From Cordilura impudica (lineage: Eukaryota; Arthropoda; Insecta; Diptera; Scathophagidae), in NCBI GenBank assembly GCA_963682025.1, contig OY821521.1, positions 117,379,829 to 117,443,828 on the forward strand: 64,000 nt of DNA, given 5' to 3'. Below are positions 41,316-52,560 of the stretch, piece by piece; within the stretch, counting starts at the first letter, position 1, and every line of letters starts with the position of its first letter. Both the position numbers and the translations under genes were made by a program. The notes beneath the pieces were generated by a model. The model saw nothing but the letters and a program-made list of their open reading frames with translations. It was not told where the DNA came from and did not search any database.

Positions 41316-43541
41316 ATGGTTTCAGATTACACATTAAAAAAACGTGAAATTCGTAAAAAGAAAACTGAGAAGCGAAACAAATTAACCGATAAAAGACGCG
41401 AATATCGCCAATCTGAAAAAATAAAAAGCAAAAAAAAAAAAACAGCAAACAAATCGCAAACTGGTGTAAGAAAGTCAGTTAGGTATTCGGTTTTAAATAA
41501 CAATAATAATAATAATAATAAAAACAATGCCATCAAAACAAAAAATTGCGGATTAAAAAAAATTGAAAAAGGATTAGAATCTATCACTGAAGGCCAAGAT
41601 TTAACTAAAGAAGCGTCAGTTGCAGCTTCTAATTTGCAGAACAATTTTAATTGCAAAGAATGTGGAAAATCTTTTGAATGTTTGAAGGTAACAAACCGGG
41701 TTCGAAAAGCGCTTAAACGTTCGCTAGCTCGGGAATCTGCATTAAGAAGAAAAATTGAACAGATGAGAAAAACTATTGAGGATAATAAAACTCGCGTAAG
41801 GTATTGGAAACAAAAATTTAAGAGAATATCAAAACCAATTGAAACCACTCCCGAAAAAAATGTAAAAAAAATTATGAAACAAGGACACAGTGCGGTGAAA
41901 AAGCGACTAATGTTTTGTGAGGTTTTAGAAAAACAATTGGTTAAAAATAAACAAAATATAGTAACTCATAAAGAAAAATCTATGTACTCCAAAATCATTT
42001 CTGGAAAAGTGTTAAAGAAATATAAAAGCCGTAAAATTTTATATCACATAGTTAATCGTTATCAACAAAATAAAAATATAAATTTTAAATCTCTCCAAGA
42101 AAATAGAGGTTGTAAGAAGAACACAATAAAACATTTAATTGAACAGTTTTTACAAAAAGATCAAATCTCTGGTATATGTCCAGGAAAAAGGGATATTATA
42201 AGGAAAAATGGTAAAGTATTTCGAAAACGATTTCTTCAAGATACTCTTACTAATCTGCACCAAAAGTTTTGCAAAGAAACTAAACTCAAAATATCCTTTA
42301 ATACTTTTGCTAAATACAAGCCCTTTTGGATAATTAAAAGTAAGATGTCTGCTCGAAATACATGTTTGTGTAAAACACACACTAACTTTGATTTAATGCT
42401 GCAAAAGTTGTACCGATTAAAGGTTTTATCTTCATCTAGCTCACATAACTTTATTTCAATGGTAGCATGTAACTTAGATTCGAAATCTTGTATGTATAGA
42501 GAATGCAAAGTTTGCAATAAAAAAGCAATTCCGGAGGCTGAAATTGGTCTAGAAGAGACTTTTTACTATAAGTGGTGTCAGAAAACAATTGACCGAAAGG
42601 GTGCTAAAGGCTTAATATACCACGTAAAAGTCACGTCAAAAGAAGCTATAAAATGCAATGTTAACGAGTTAGTTGTGTTACTAAATACCCAAACACCTTT
42701 TTATTTAAAGCATGTTCATGATACAGACCACCAATTGAAATTCGTCCAAAATTTAAAAAACACTTTAAAGGAAGGTGAAGGTCTTGTAGTCGTCGATTTT
42801 TCGGAGAATTACTTGTGTAAATATGCAACCGAAATTCAGAGCGTACACTTCGGAGCGTCAAAAAAACAAGTATCTTTACATACCGGTGCATTTTTTTTCC
42901 GCGAACCTTTAGAAAACACTATAAAGTGTGTTTCTTTTTGTACTGTTTCTGAGTGCCTACGCCACGATGCAGCATCCATTTGGGCCCATATAAAACCAGT
43001 GCTAAATCTTATTAAAGAGCATGTACCTCGTGTCAAAATAATTCATTTTCAAAGCGATGGCCCTGCAACCCAATATAAAAATAAATATAATTTTTATCTC
43101 TTATTTCATCATTGCACAATTTTAAAACTTCAAGAGGCAACATGGAATTTTTCAACTTCGGGCCATGGTAAAAGTATTGCAGATGGTATAGGAGGCACCG
43201 TGAAAGGATTATGTGATCGAGCTGTATTACACGGAAGAGATATTATCTCTGCACAAGATATTTTCGATTTAATAACCAAATCGAACGTGAATGGCTACTT
43301 AGTACACGAAAATGATATAATATACTATGATGAACTTTTAAAAATTGACATAAAGCCTGCACCGAACTCAATGAAGATCCATCAAGTCATTTGGTGCAAT
43401 AACCAAAGTAATAAATTATTTATTAACTACTTGTCATGCAATATATGTTATAAAGAACCACCTTGTTATCATTACAATCTAAGCCCTGATAATTATAATC
43501 CAATTGCCGAAATAAAAATTAAAAGACAACGAAAAAAATAG
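41316..43541 (+). CDS. DDE-transposase-like protein, family not recognised
   Basis: 741 residues, no stop, ATG in a good context (AAAATGG). The N-terminus is very basic with an Asn run near 61-70. A first zinc-like pair (CKECGKSFEC) near 115 is followed by a coiled coil rich in R/K/E (about 125-180). The middle has a Cys-rich cluster (CMYRECKVC, about 391-402). The C-terminal half looks like an RNase H-fold nuclease: VVVDFSENY with D494, HFQSDGPATQYKN with D581, and GHGKSIADGIGG with D623. A final C-x-x-C ... C-Y-H cluster (CNICYKEPPCYHYN) ends it. Proteins with D-F-x-E-N-Y and D-G-P-x-x-Q-Y-x-N recur in arthropod genomes as unnamed multicopy proteins, which suggests a transposase; a Sola-like relation is possible. 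An AATAAA follows at 43736. Confidence 0.6.
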   Translation: MVSDYTLKKREIRKKKTEKRNKLTDKRREYRQSEKIKSKKKKTANKSQTGVRKSVRYSVLNNNNNNNNKNNAIKTKNCGLKKIEKGLESITEGQDLTKEASVAASNLQNNFNCKECGKSFECLKVTNRVRKALKRSLARESALRRKIEQMRKTIEDNKTRVRYWKQKFKRISKPIETTPEKNVKKIMKQGHSAVKKRLMFCEVLEKQLVKNKQNIVTHKEKSMYSKIISGKVLKKYKSRKILYHIVNRYQQNKNINFKSLQENRGCKKNTIKHLIEQFLQKDQISGICPGKRDIIRKNGKVFRKRFLQDTLTNLHQKFCKETKLKISFNTFAKYKPFWIIKSKMSARNTCLCKTHTNFDLMLQKLYRLKVLSSSSSHNFISMVACNLDSKSCMYRECKVCNKKAIPEAEIGLEETFYYKWCQKTIDRKGAKGLIYHVKVTSKEAIKCNVNELVVLLNTQTPFYLKHVHDTDHQLKFVQNLKNTLKEGEGLVVVDFSENYLCKYATEIQSVHFGASKKQVSLHTGAFFFREPLENTIKCVSFCTVSECLRHDAASIWAHIKPVLNLIKEHVPRVKIIHFQSDGPATQYKNKYNFYLLFHHCTILKLQEATWNFSTSGHGKSIADGIGGTVKGLCDRAVLHGRDIISAQDIFDLITKSNVNGYLVHENDIIYYDELLKIDIKPAPNSMKIHQVIWCNNQSNKLFINYLSCNICYKEPPCYHYNLSPDNYNPIAEIKIKRQRKK

Positions 43542-44780
43542 TTACTATCTGTTACTTAATTAATTAACTTACGTTGCATATTATTTAGTTACTAATTAAG
43601 TATGTACTTTTATGATTTTTTACCTTTTATGTTGAAATATTTTTAATTATATAATTATTACTCTTCATATTAAAAACTGCAGTATTTGATAGATCTTGAT
43701 GCTATATCTTAATTTGTAACACATTTACTATTTTAAATAAAAAAAATTAATAAATAATAATTGAAATACTCTTTTTGGTATTTTATTTTGTTCGAAACAT
43801 TAAAAAAAATGTTATGGGATAAGAATAAATATCTCAGTAAGTATTGAAAAATATATTAATACTATACTAAACTCAGAAAAAACTAACAATTTTAAAGGTA
43901 TTACTGATCTTAATATATAATTTGGTAAAAAAAATCATGAGTGGTAAGGTTTAAATGGCTATATCTCTTAAACCATTAGCGATAAGCAAATAGTTTTTAC
44001 CCAAAATATTGCAAATTATGTCTCATACTAGCCGTAATTTTGTAAAATCTTTAACAATTTTAAATAAATTTTTATATGCATACACGATCAAAAAAAAAAT
44101 TTTGTTTATTTTTTTTCAGTGTTTTTTTAAAAAGTATTGAAGCTTTTACAAATATTTTAGTATGCTAAGAAAGCCCTTAAGGGGTATTATCCACAACCGT
44201 TATCCTTTTTCAATTGTAACAAAAACTGTAATTTTAATATATTTTTTTAATTTTTAACTTTAAACCGCCGTAAAATTTGCGCCGTTTAATAAAAATGATT
44301 AACACGAACGGATTTCACATGCTCAAATATCGGTTGATACACACGCATATCGACATTGATGTCAGACAAAAAAAAACTTAAAAAAAAAAAATTGTCTAGG
44401 TGCCGTAAATATTTGAAGTTGCCCATATACTCTTTTTTCATTCCCATTTTTTTCATAACTTTTTTTGAACTAACATATTTAAGTATACTGTACATTTTTA
44501 TTCACTCTAGTTTTGACACAACGAAACAACTAAGACAAAATTTAAACAAACAAATTAGAATTGAACATACATACATAGAATAAATATAAAATCATTGTAA
44601 AATAAATTTAAAGTTAAATAAAAAAAAACATTTTTAGTAATAAAACAAAAAACAAGAAAAGTGATTTTTACATTAAATAGAAAAAAAAACAAAAGGACAA
44701 AAAGGTCAGTACAAAAACATATGGTCCTCGCGAACCGGATTATAGGAAAGTGAAAGTTGCTGACCATTTTTTAATTAAAA
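43542..44780. other. AT-rich non-coding stretch right of the 741-aa gene
   Basis: It holds a probable poly(A) signal at 43736-43741 and the repeat word TTTGCGCCGTTTAATAAAAA at 44276-44295, also present in direct orientation at 40288. No other coding homology was seen; the short frames are A/T-run artefacts. Confidence 0.4.
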
Positions 44781-44784
44781 AATA

Positions 44785-45125
44785 ATTTGCGCGGACAAAT
44801 TGGTGGACAATAAAATAAATAATTTGTTTGGATAAAACCTACAAATTGTTGGACAATAAAATAAATAATTTGTGCAGACAAAACAATAAGTTGGTGGACA
44901 ATCAAGAAATTGTGTGAACACTATACAAAAATTTTTGTATGAACAAATTAGAAATAAAAAACATTTTGTGCGGACATTAAACATTTTATGTGGACATTTA
45001 TACAACATAAAATTGTGTGGACACGATACAAAAATATTTATGCGAACAAATTAAAATTTAAAGTGGACATTTGCAAAAGATTTGATATAAACTTGTGTGT
45101 GGACACTAAGACACAATATTACAAA
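44785..45125. repeat. irregular array of TTGTGYGGACA motifs
   Basis: The word TTGTG(C/T)GGACA or close variants recurs about eleven times in 340 bp, separated by A/T-rich spacers of 20-46 bp. The first two units share GGACAATAAAATAAATAATT. It lies next to a minus-oriented LTR and may be its leader. Confidence 0.6.
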
Positions 45126-45437
45126 AATCTAACGGTATAGTCATCAACACAATAACAGCAACAACAACAGATAGGTACATATAGTTACAAGCAATACAGT
45201 AAGTACAACAAATAACAATCACAGTTAAAAAAAAAAGCACACACAAATATAAACGTTTTTAATAGATTTCACTGCCGAGATCATACGAGATAACCGTTAC
45301 ATATTGTATACATTTTTTTTTGTTACTTACTCAAGTACAGTTGTCACACAGCACACATTTCAAAAGCTTTAAAAGAACCCTTGCGAGAAAATTTAAGCAG
45401 TTGAAAACAATTTAAATTTTTTTTGGACACGGATTAA

Positions 45438-45761
45438 ACTATAATAGATTTAGAACACACGTTTTATTCCGTTTTGAACAGCCGCTTGTGCGGCTTGTGT
45501 TCAACGTTTATTTATTTATTGTTAGTATTTCATTTTCATTAACTCTAGGGTAGTATTTTTAAGTATAAGTATGTTTGAGAATTAGCTTAGCTTGCTAATT
45601 CTCGTGAAGATAAACAGAACTATTTTACATGTGTAGAAATGCAAGCAATGCATTTGTTTGGTGTGTGCGGATATTGTTACGTATACATAAATGGTTCAAG
45701 GTTACTATTTAAGTTTACCGTACTGAAGGTAGGATAACTTCGACTTATCAAACACACTACA
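45438..45761 (-). repeat. LTR, minus orientation, mdg1/412-like
   Basis: Inverted partner of 46451-46790. On the minus strand it begins TGTAGTGTGTTTGATAAG at 45761 and includes the CCGCACAAGCGGCTGTTC region. Pol fragment sequence of mdg1-like type lies just upstream on the same strand, so this would be a 3' LTR. The boundary at 45438 is approximate. Confidence 0.55.
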
Positions 45762-45839
45762 CCATTTTAAAGAAAAAGAATGATCAATAATTATTTGTTC
45801 ATTATTTGATATTACTATTAATGTTATTATAATTTTATA

Positions 45840-46085
45840 TTACTATTATGTAATAATGCTTGTCCACTTGTCTATTTACCTGTTCTTTATGAGAGTGTGG
45901 TGTTCTATAATTTTTGATTTAGACGGGTTGATTATCATTCAGTCTGAGTTTTTGTTTATAAAAATTATTTGCACTGATTTTCTCAGACTCTAATGCGAAA
46001 ATGTCTATATATTCAGAGCATAATTTCCTTAATTTTCCATCGACAAATTCAGGAAAATTTATAGATAACCTTTTCAATTTTTCTC
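45840..46085 (-). pseudogene. mdg1/412-like Pol fragment
   Basis: The minus strand reads LCSEYIDIFALESEKISANN, then FYKQKLRLND and KNYRTPHSHKEQV. This is the segment between protease and RT in mdg1/412-type gypsy elements (D-I-F-A-L ... Y-K-Q ... N-Y-R-x-P-H). It is joined at about 46085 to jockey-like sequence, and on the other side to sequence leading to the LTR at 45761. Confidence 0.6.
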
Positions 46086-46450
46086 CATTTTTTCGTAGTC
46101 ATTAAGACTTTCTGTTATCTGTTTTATTGGGCCTATAAGCCAGTACAGTCTTTTTGTTTTTATTTTTAATTGTTTTTGTTTACTCTTAATATGAGCCTTC
46201 CAAGTAAGTCTTCGATCAAGTACCATTCCGAGATATTTCACTTTTTCTTGTTTCGAAATTACGTTGCCATTTATGTTTACATCCGTACAATTACCAGCTT
46301 TGAGTGCAAATGTTGTATGATTAGATTTTTAGCATTTACCTTAACATTCCATTTTTTTTAGTCAATGGTCAAGTTCATTAAGATCAGTTTACAAAATTGT
46401 AGACGCTTCAACTGCAGACTCACTTGTAGCGATAATTGCAGTATCATCCG
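46086..46450 (-). pseudogene. jockey-like LINE RT fragment
   Basis: In two frames on the minus strand: YADDTAIIATSESAVEAS (catalytic box), KKWNVKVNAKN, then VISKQEKVKYLGMVLDRRLT and WKAHIKSKQKQLKIKTKRLY. This is the classic jockey RT palm-to-thumb order. One or more frame breaks are present. It lies between two inverted LTRs. Confidence 0.75.
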
Positions 46451-46790
46451 CATATGTAGTGTAGTGTGTTTGATAAGTCGAAGTTATCCTACCTTCAGTA
46501 CGGTAACTTAACTGGTAACCTTGAACCATTTATGTGTAACAATATCCGCACACACCAAACTCAAAGCGTGAGAAATGCATGCTTGCATTTCCACATATGT
46601 ATATAGTTTAGTTTATCTGTATGGGAATTAGCAACGTAAGCTATTCTCATACATAATTGTATTTAGATATTAAGCTAGAATAAAGGTGTTGTAAACAACA
46701 TGAAACAATTAATAAATAAACGTGAAAATGAACAGTCGCACAAGCGGCTGTTCTAAACGGAATTCAAATTGTGTTTTTTTAAATCAATAT
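46451..46790 (+). repeat. LTR, plus orientation, mdg1/412-like
   Basis: Begins TGTAGTGTGTTTGATAAG and matches the reverse complement of 45438-45761 over about 320 bp. It is followed by TATGGCGATCCTG at 46791, a primer-site-like sequence (the mdg1/412 site starts TGGCGACCGTG). It could be the 5' LTR of the element whose gag starts at 61959. Confidence 0.5.
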
Positions 46791-46792
46791 AT

Positions 46793-47549
46793 GGCGATCC
46801 TGTTAAACATTGATTTTTGGAGTGTGAAAGTTCTGGATAATTAATTTTTTTAAAAGAAGATCTTTGCAAAAATGACTGCCAATTTTAAAAATAACACAAA
46901 AACAATTCATAATTTCGTAGAAAACGTTAAATAAACAATACTTGAGGAAAAAAATCTATAACATACAAAAAATAAAGTTCCGGAAAGTTAATTTATGAGT
47001 GACAATGCAATGACAACTTTTAACAAAATATAATTCTGTGTATCAAGTGTTTGTGCTTTGGAACCAAAATAAAATGCATAAAAAGTGGATTGTTTTCAAA
47101 AATAATATATAAATAAAAACCTAAAAACAATAACAATAATTTTTTTTTTGTGGCATTGAAGGATGAAACGGGTGTGGCCGATACACCCGCAACGACAGCA
47201 ATAGCAGCATCATCAGCAACAGATCCAGCAGCAGAATCAACAAAGTTTTTCATTATTTAAAATTACTATTAAAGGTAGAATAAATTAAAATTTTTATTTC
47301 AAACAAATTCTAAATTACGTTAATTACTAAAATATAATTACTAACAAAAATACAATTTACGGAAATTTAAAAGAAAGAAGAAAATTTTTATAAAACCTTA
47401 AATAAAAAGAAAATTCGTCTAATACATATATTGAAGGGAAAATTTTTAAAGTTAAATATAAAAAAAAATTAATATATTTACACCAAAATTTATATCTAAC
47501 TATATTGATTTAAAGCTGGAACATATATATTTCTGTATATCCGTATTTA
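46793..47549 (+). other. possible leader of the mdg1-like element
   Basis: A-rich sequence after the primer-like site, with no clear ORF. mdg1/412 elements have long leaders, so this fits, but it is only inferred. Confidence 0.3.
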
Positions 47550-48330
47550 AAACAAGTAAGAAAATTATAGTCGGTCTAGACCGACTATACGATACCCTAT
47601 ACCATGCGTTTAGAGACCCTATCTCTCAGGCCCAACTAACTGGATATAGAAAATAAGCATCAACCAAATTTGAGTGGGATTTTTATTAATTTTTTCGGCT
47701 GCAGATATGAAAAAGTTCATATCGAATGCTATATCTATATGGGCACTAGGCCCAAAAATGGACCGATCCTGACCATATTTGGTAAAGTCTCTTGTATTTT
47801 GCAAAAATATATACAAACAAAATTTGAGAAGAATCAGTGCAATATTTTTGTTTTTTGATAGATTTAAGTGAAGATCGGGATGCAGGGGCCTATGACTAAG
47901 GGATCAATAGGGATCATTTTTGGACTATTGATTAATGGATGTAATATATACATACAAACCCAATTTGACTTACATTTGTATGATAATTTGGATCTTATGG
48001 CAATATATGATGATTTCATAGGGGTCATTTGTATGGGGGCTAGGTCTGAACATGGACCGATTCTCACCAATTTCAATAGCGTTCATCCCATGGCCGATAA
48101 AAGATTAAATACCAAATTTCATCAAAATATATTCATATTTGCGACCTGCAGTTTGATTACAAGCTTTACATGGACACACAGACGGACGGACGGACATCGT
48201 TAAATCGAATCAGATAGTGATTCTGATTCGATCGGTATAATTAAATATGGGTGTAGGTCAAATATTTTTGGTTGTTACAAACAGCAGCACAAAGTCATTA
48301 TACCCAAACCACATAGTGGTATAGGGTATA
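47550..48330 (+). mobile_element. mini-me-like element, copy 3
   Basis: Starts AACAAGTAAGAAAA with a perfect 24-bp palindrome at 47566-47589 (half-site TATAGTCGGTCT), holds ACAGACGGACGGACGGACA at 48178-48196, and ends GTATAGGGTATA. It has the same plan as copies 1 and 2 but is diverged and longer. Open frames inside are not genes. Confidence 0.65.
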
Positions 48331-49057
48331 ATTACTAAAAATACAAATTTACAATATATGTTTCAATTTTTTTTTTGAAAAAATTTCTTTTCTTTGATCA
48401 GGATTTTCGACCATATTTTTATTTGTTTTTAGTGTGAATTTTGGAATTTTTTTTACATCTTATTTTTCCACTAAATTGTTCATATTATTTATTTTTTAAC
48501 AAAGAGTTATCTTCTGAAAATAAGCGAAAACTAATTTATTGAATTTAAGGGAAAAATATATATCTCCATGAAAGATATTGAAAGACCATTTGGAATAATA
48601 AGAATTTTGTTTAATAAATTAAGAGAAAAAAAAATTTTTTTTTAAATTAAATTTTGGATAAAATCATAAAATTAAATTATAAAATTAAGATAAAAATATA
48701 AACAAAGTTTGAATTCCTTCAATATAAATTTAACTATTGAATTTTTTTATTGTAAATATTGAAATTTGGATTTTTTAATTTAAAATTTGAAACGGTATTA
48801 AATTTGGAATTTCGAATGGATTTTCTTATTCTATTGTGAACATTAAAATTTTTCCTTTTATTATCAAATTTATATGTTGAATTTTTCATAAATATTTCTA
48901 GATATTCTCAAAAATTTCGTATAGAAGAATAATAGGTTTCATTTATTATTATTTTGAAATAAATGTCCCTAGTTTTATTGCAGATTATCACCTGTAAAAA
49001 GGTTGCGGCAACGCTTCAAAACTTTAATAGAAAATAATTTTTTTTGGGGAACCACCC
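48331..49057. other. AT-rich stretch, nothing recognised
   Basis: Long A/T runs, no homology seen. It ends at the GTAG target duplication of the next element. Confidence 0.4.
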
Positions 49058-49061
49058 GTAG

Positions 49062-52000
49062 TGTAGCATATAACCTAAAGATTTGCAGTCTTTTCAAATA
49101 AATGTTGTTAAGTTCCCGCATGCTCTAGTTCTCCGGCTCTGGCTCGTCGGCAATCGGTTTGGGTTCATGAACTTAACATAAGATGTAAAAAAAATAAACT
49201 ACATAGCAATACATATTTTATGCATGCGAATTAAAAGAAACCAATTCAACTTTAACTATTGGAGTCATGACAGCTAAAATATAAAAAAACAAATATTTAA
49301 AGTATGCCATTAGATGGAAACTGCAACATTATGCCCATCCCTACCATGATCATCTACGAGTATTTCCGAAAACAAATTATCCTGATGATCCCTAACAAAA
49401 ATTTTCGCTACCTAGCTAGGTTTTGCCTTTAGAATCAAAAACTAGAGAGTTTAGTAATTCATAGTATCTAGTTTATTCAATGAATAGATCAAAACAAAAA
49501 AACATGCTATTTTCATAACTTCATTTAATAGGTAAATATAATAATATTGAAATGTTATTTTTTTTTCCAATATATTGAAATAAATCATTAATTTTAAATT
49601 TAAATATATAAAAACAGTAAAATTAAAACAAATTTTATAACAAAATTTATAAGAAAATATAAAACAAAAATAATAACCAATTTTAGAGCAAAATTTTAAT
49701 AACCCTTATAGAAAAATTTACAGAAAAATTTATAGAAAAATGTATAGAAAAATGTATAGAAAAATTTATAGAAAAATCCACAGAAAAATTTAATATAAAG
49801 TGTATAACAAAATTCTTATATTTAGGCAAACTTCTAACAAAAAAAAATTTTTTTACAAAATTTACAGAATCATATTGAGCTTGACACCCGGTATTGATAT
49901 TTAGAATAAAAGAAAACAGAATCGAAACTAGGTACAGTTGAGGTAGGTAAGTTATTAGAATTTAAAAAAAAAAACGAACGACGGAACAACTTTAAAAGAG
50001 GGGCTGATTTAGATTGACAAAAGAAGATTTTAATAACTTACAGAACATTACTAAGTGCTGCTATTCCATAAATATGTGAACAATATGTGAAACACTATTT
50101 TTTTTTGAAAACACACTTTTCAAACATATTTTATAAATTTATAAATTTTAATTTAACCTTGTTTTCTCTTGTTGCTTTTCTATATTTTCTTCTTCTTGCT
50201 AACTATACACTTCTTTTTAACTTTATATTTATCACACACAACACAAATCCATATCAGATCTCATTATTTATATCATAACATTTAAGGGCAATTCCATAAA
50301 AATGTCAATTTTGATGGAAAAAAAAATTTTTTCATTTATATGAAGTAAGTTTAAAAATATATTAAAATGTGTTCCAAGTTACATAATGTAATTTCTTACA
50401 AGTATTCTAGATTATAAAATAATTATAAAATTTATTTGTTTACTAAATTTTCTTTTAATACATGTTTAAGAAGCTTTAGTCATTCCGTCACAGTCATTCC
50501 GTCACGTCAAATGACAGTTAATAACTTCAACACTATCATAGCTAAGTAGCTCTGAATTATAATTTTATATTGCTTATATATCATATGTAGAATATTCATT
50601 AGTTTAAAAACTGACTAGCTTCTTTATTGACAAAAGTTCCTAAGTTTTAATACCAGGACAGTGTCATGGTAGCAAAAATGTCATTCCGTCACACAATAAG
50701 AAATTACTCAAAAATAAAAGAATAAAATAGTGAAAAAACTGTTTCTGAGTTTTTTTTAAATCTCTAACTCATTAGCAATCATTTTCAAACTGAAGAATGA
50801 ATTTTCAATTGAAAATAGCTTTGTGAAATAGCCTTAAATTCAATTTTTCAACTCAAAATGTCATTCCGTCACATATGGAATTGCCCTTAATTAATTTAGA
50901 CATTTTCACTATTTTTATACAATATCTTTAATATTTTCATTTATATATAAATTTTATTTTAATTAAGTTAAATTTTTTTTTGTTTTAGTATAAAGCACTT
51001 GTTCTTCCATATTGTAAGTAGCGAAAATAACTAAATGTAAAAATATATGTAATCAAGTAACACTTACGGTTGTCGCAGTTAATCCATCGATGAATGGCCA
51101 TTCAGCAATTTCTGGATAGTATATGGGAGAGAGACGAAATATAAATTTGATTGATGGTGTGATCGATTCTTAAATTTTTTTTTGAATTCCTCTTTTACTT
51201 ATTCTGCATACCTTTCTATGATAAAAAAAATTTCAACATGTTTCCAAGCTTATTCGCAACATTTTGTAATGTTCCTAGTCGACAAATTTGGAACAGTTTC
51301 ACTAATGTTACCTAACCCGGACTTTAAAAAAAAAAAATAATCACTCAAATTGATGCTGTTGATTATTAAGATGATAATAATGAAAAATTGGCGTTAAATT
51401 TCAGTACACATTCGAGATTTTGCTGGACTTTGAATAATTGCTTGACATTTGAATATATTAGATGGTATTTTTCAGCTCTTCCTGATTTTAATATTCTGTC
51501 ATAGTAAATTTTGAAGATTTAATGCAAGGTGTTGAAGAAATGTGGGACTCGGCTGAGATATTAGGATCCCAAACTCCTTGAGTAACTGATTTTTACCGAA
51601 CTGGTCTGACGCAGAATATTATTTTTTTATAAGTGCCAATTGTTTTAGATATTAGGTGTTCGGAGTGTAGGCTTATTATAACCAATTCCAAGAATTTAAA
51701 ATATGGTGCCAAATCTATAGAAATAATTGGTCTTTATTAGAAAGGAATATAAAATTTATACTAAAATTTACCCGTAAGGATGTGGAACCAAGCATTAAGT
51801 GTGCAAAATTTAATTATATCCTTTAACTCAGGATTATATTCCACATTTGTTAGTTGTGGGAGTAAAAAAAATTTTGTTTTATTCCAAACTTTGAAAATTT
51901 TATTGAAAATGTGGTGTAATTATATAATTTTCTATTTTATCACACTGTTTTAACAAAATTTTAATAACTTCTATGACTTTCTCACTTTAAATTTTATTGG

Positions 52001-52499
52001 TTATGAAACGTGTTTTAGCCCATAAGGGTTTTTATATGATCAGCAGATATACAAGTCAAATTGCTGAGTAAAACATGCGCCAACTACAACTGTATATGAA
52101 GGTAACTAGTTACCAATACATCTTAAATTCAATTTTTTTTCTTTTGCGAGTGGTGAACATTTTAAGATATTAAGTCAAGAATGCCAGATTGGAAAATATG
52201 TGGTAATTTTAGCGATTTTTCAATCTTTTACAAATTTTCTAGTTTTAACAACATTTTTACATTTAAATTTTCCATCAATAGAAAATATCCATATTGAATA
52301 AAATGGTTTTAAATGGGTAATTAAACTTGGTGTAGTAAATATGATAAATTTAGTTATTAATTTGAAAAATAACTTTAATATTTATAATACATAATGGCAA
52401 TTTGAGTTGAATTTATTTAAGAATTTAAAATACTAAACTAAATGTGAAAATTCTATTATCGTGATAAAAATATTGTATCTCATGCCAGCACTTTCTACA
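49062..52499 (-). repeat. 3' LTR of element 2, containing a MITE
   Basis: Direct repeat of 57913-61907. Without the MITE and its duplicated TTAA it is about 2833 bp, among the longest LTRs for a gypsy-type element. The terminal 450 bp (52050-52499) match 61455-61907 closely. Confidence 0.9.
50286..50886. mobile_element. 601-bp MITE at a TTAA target
   Basis: GGGCAATTCCAT at the left end and ATGGAATTGCCC at the right, flanked by TTAA on both sides (50282-50285 and 50887-50890). The other LTR has a single TTAA at this place (CATTTAATTAATTTAG near 59205), an empty site. TCATTCCGTCAC occurs four times inside (about 50482, 50496, 50682 and 50864). TTAA targets fit piggyBac-like transposition. Confidence 0.85.
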
Positions 52500-52560
52500 G
52501 TCCCCCAAACAAGATCGAACTTTGGTGTTTTTCTTTGAAGGCACCAAAGTTTGATCTAGC
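52500..52560 (-). promoter_or_regulatory. polypurine tract and adjacent hairpin of element 2
   Basis: The minus strand reads TTTGGGGGAC directly before the LTR start, a good polypurine tract. Just upstream, GATCGAACTTTGGTG and CACCAAAGTTTGATC form a 15-bp stem (one mismatch) with a 14-base loop at about 52512-52555. Confidence 0.65.

Noticed and set aside
41327..41848. 173-codon open frame on the minus strand
   Set aside because: Antisense of the basic, coiled-coil start of the 741-aa protein; hydrophobic by complementarity, with no support of its own.
47868..48203. 111-codon frame in mini-me-like copy 3
   Set aside because: It includes the GACGGACA microsatellite in translation; the element is non-coding.
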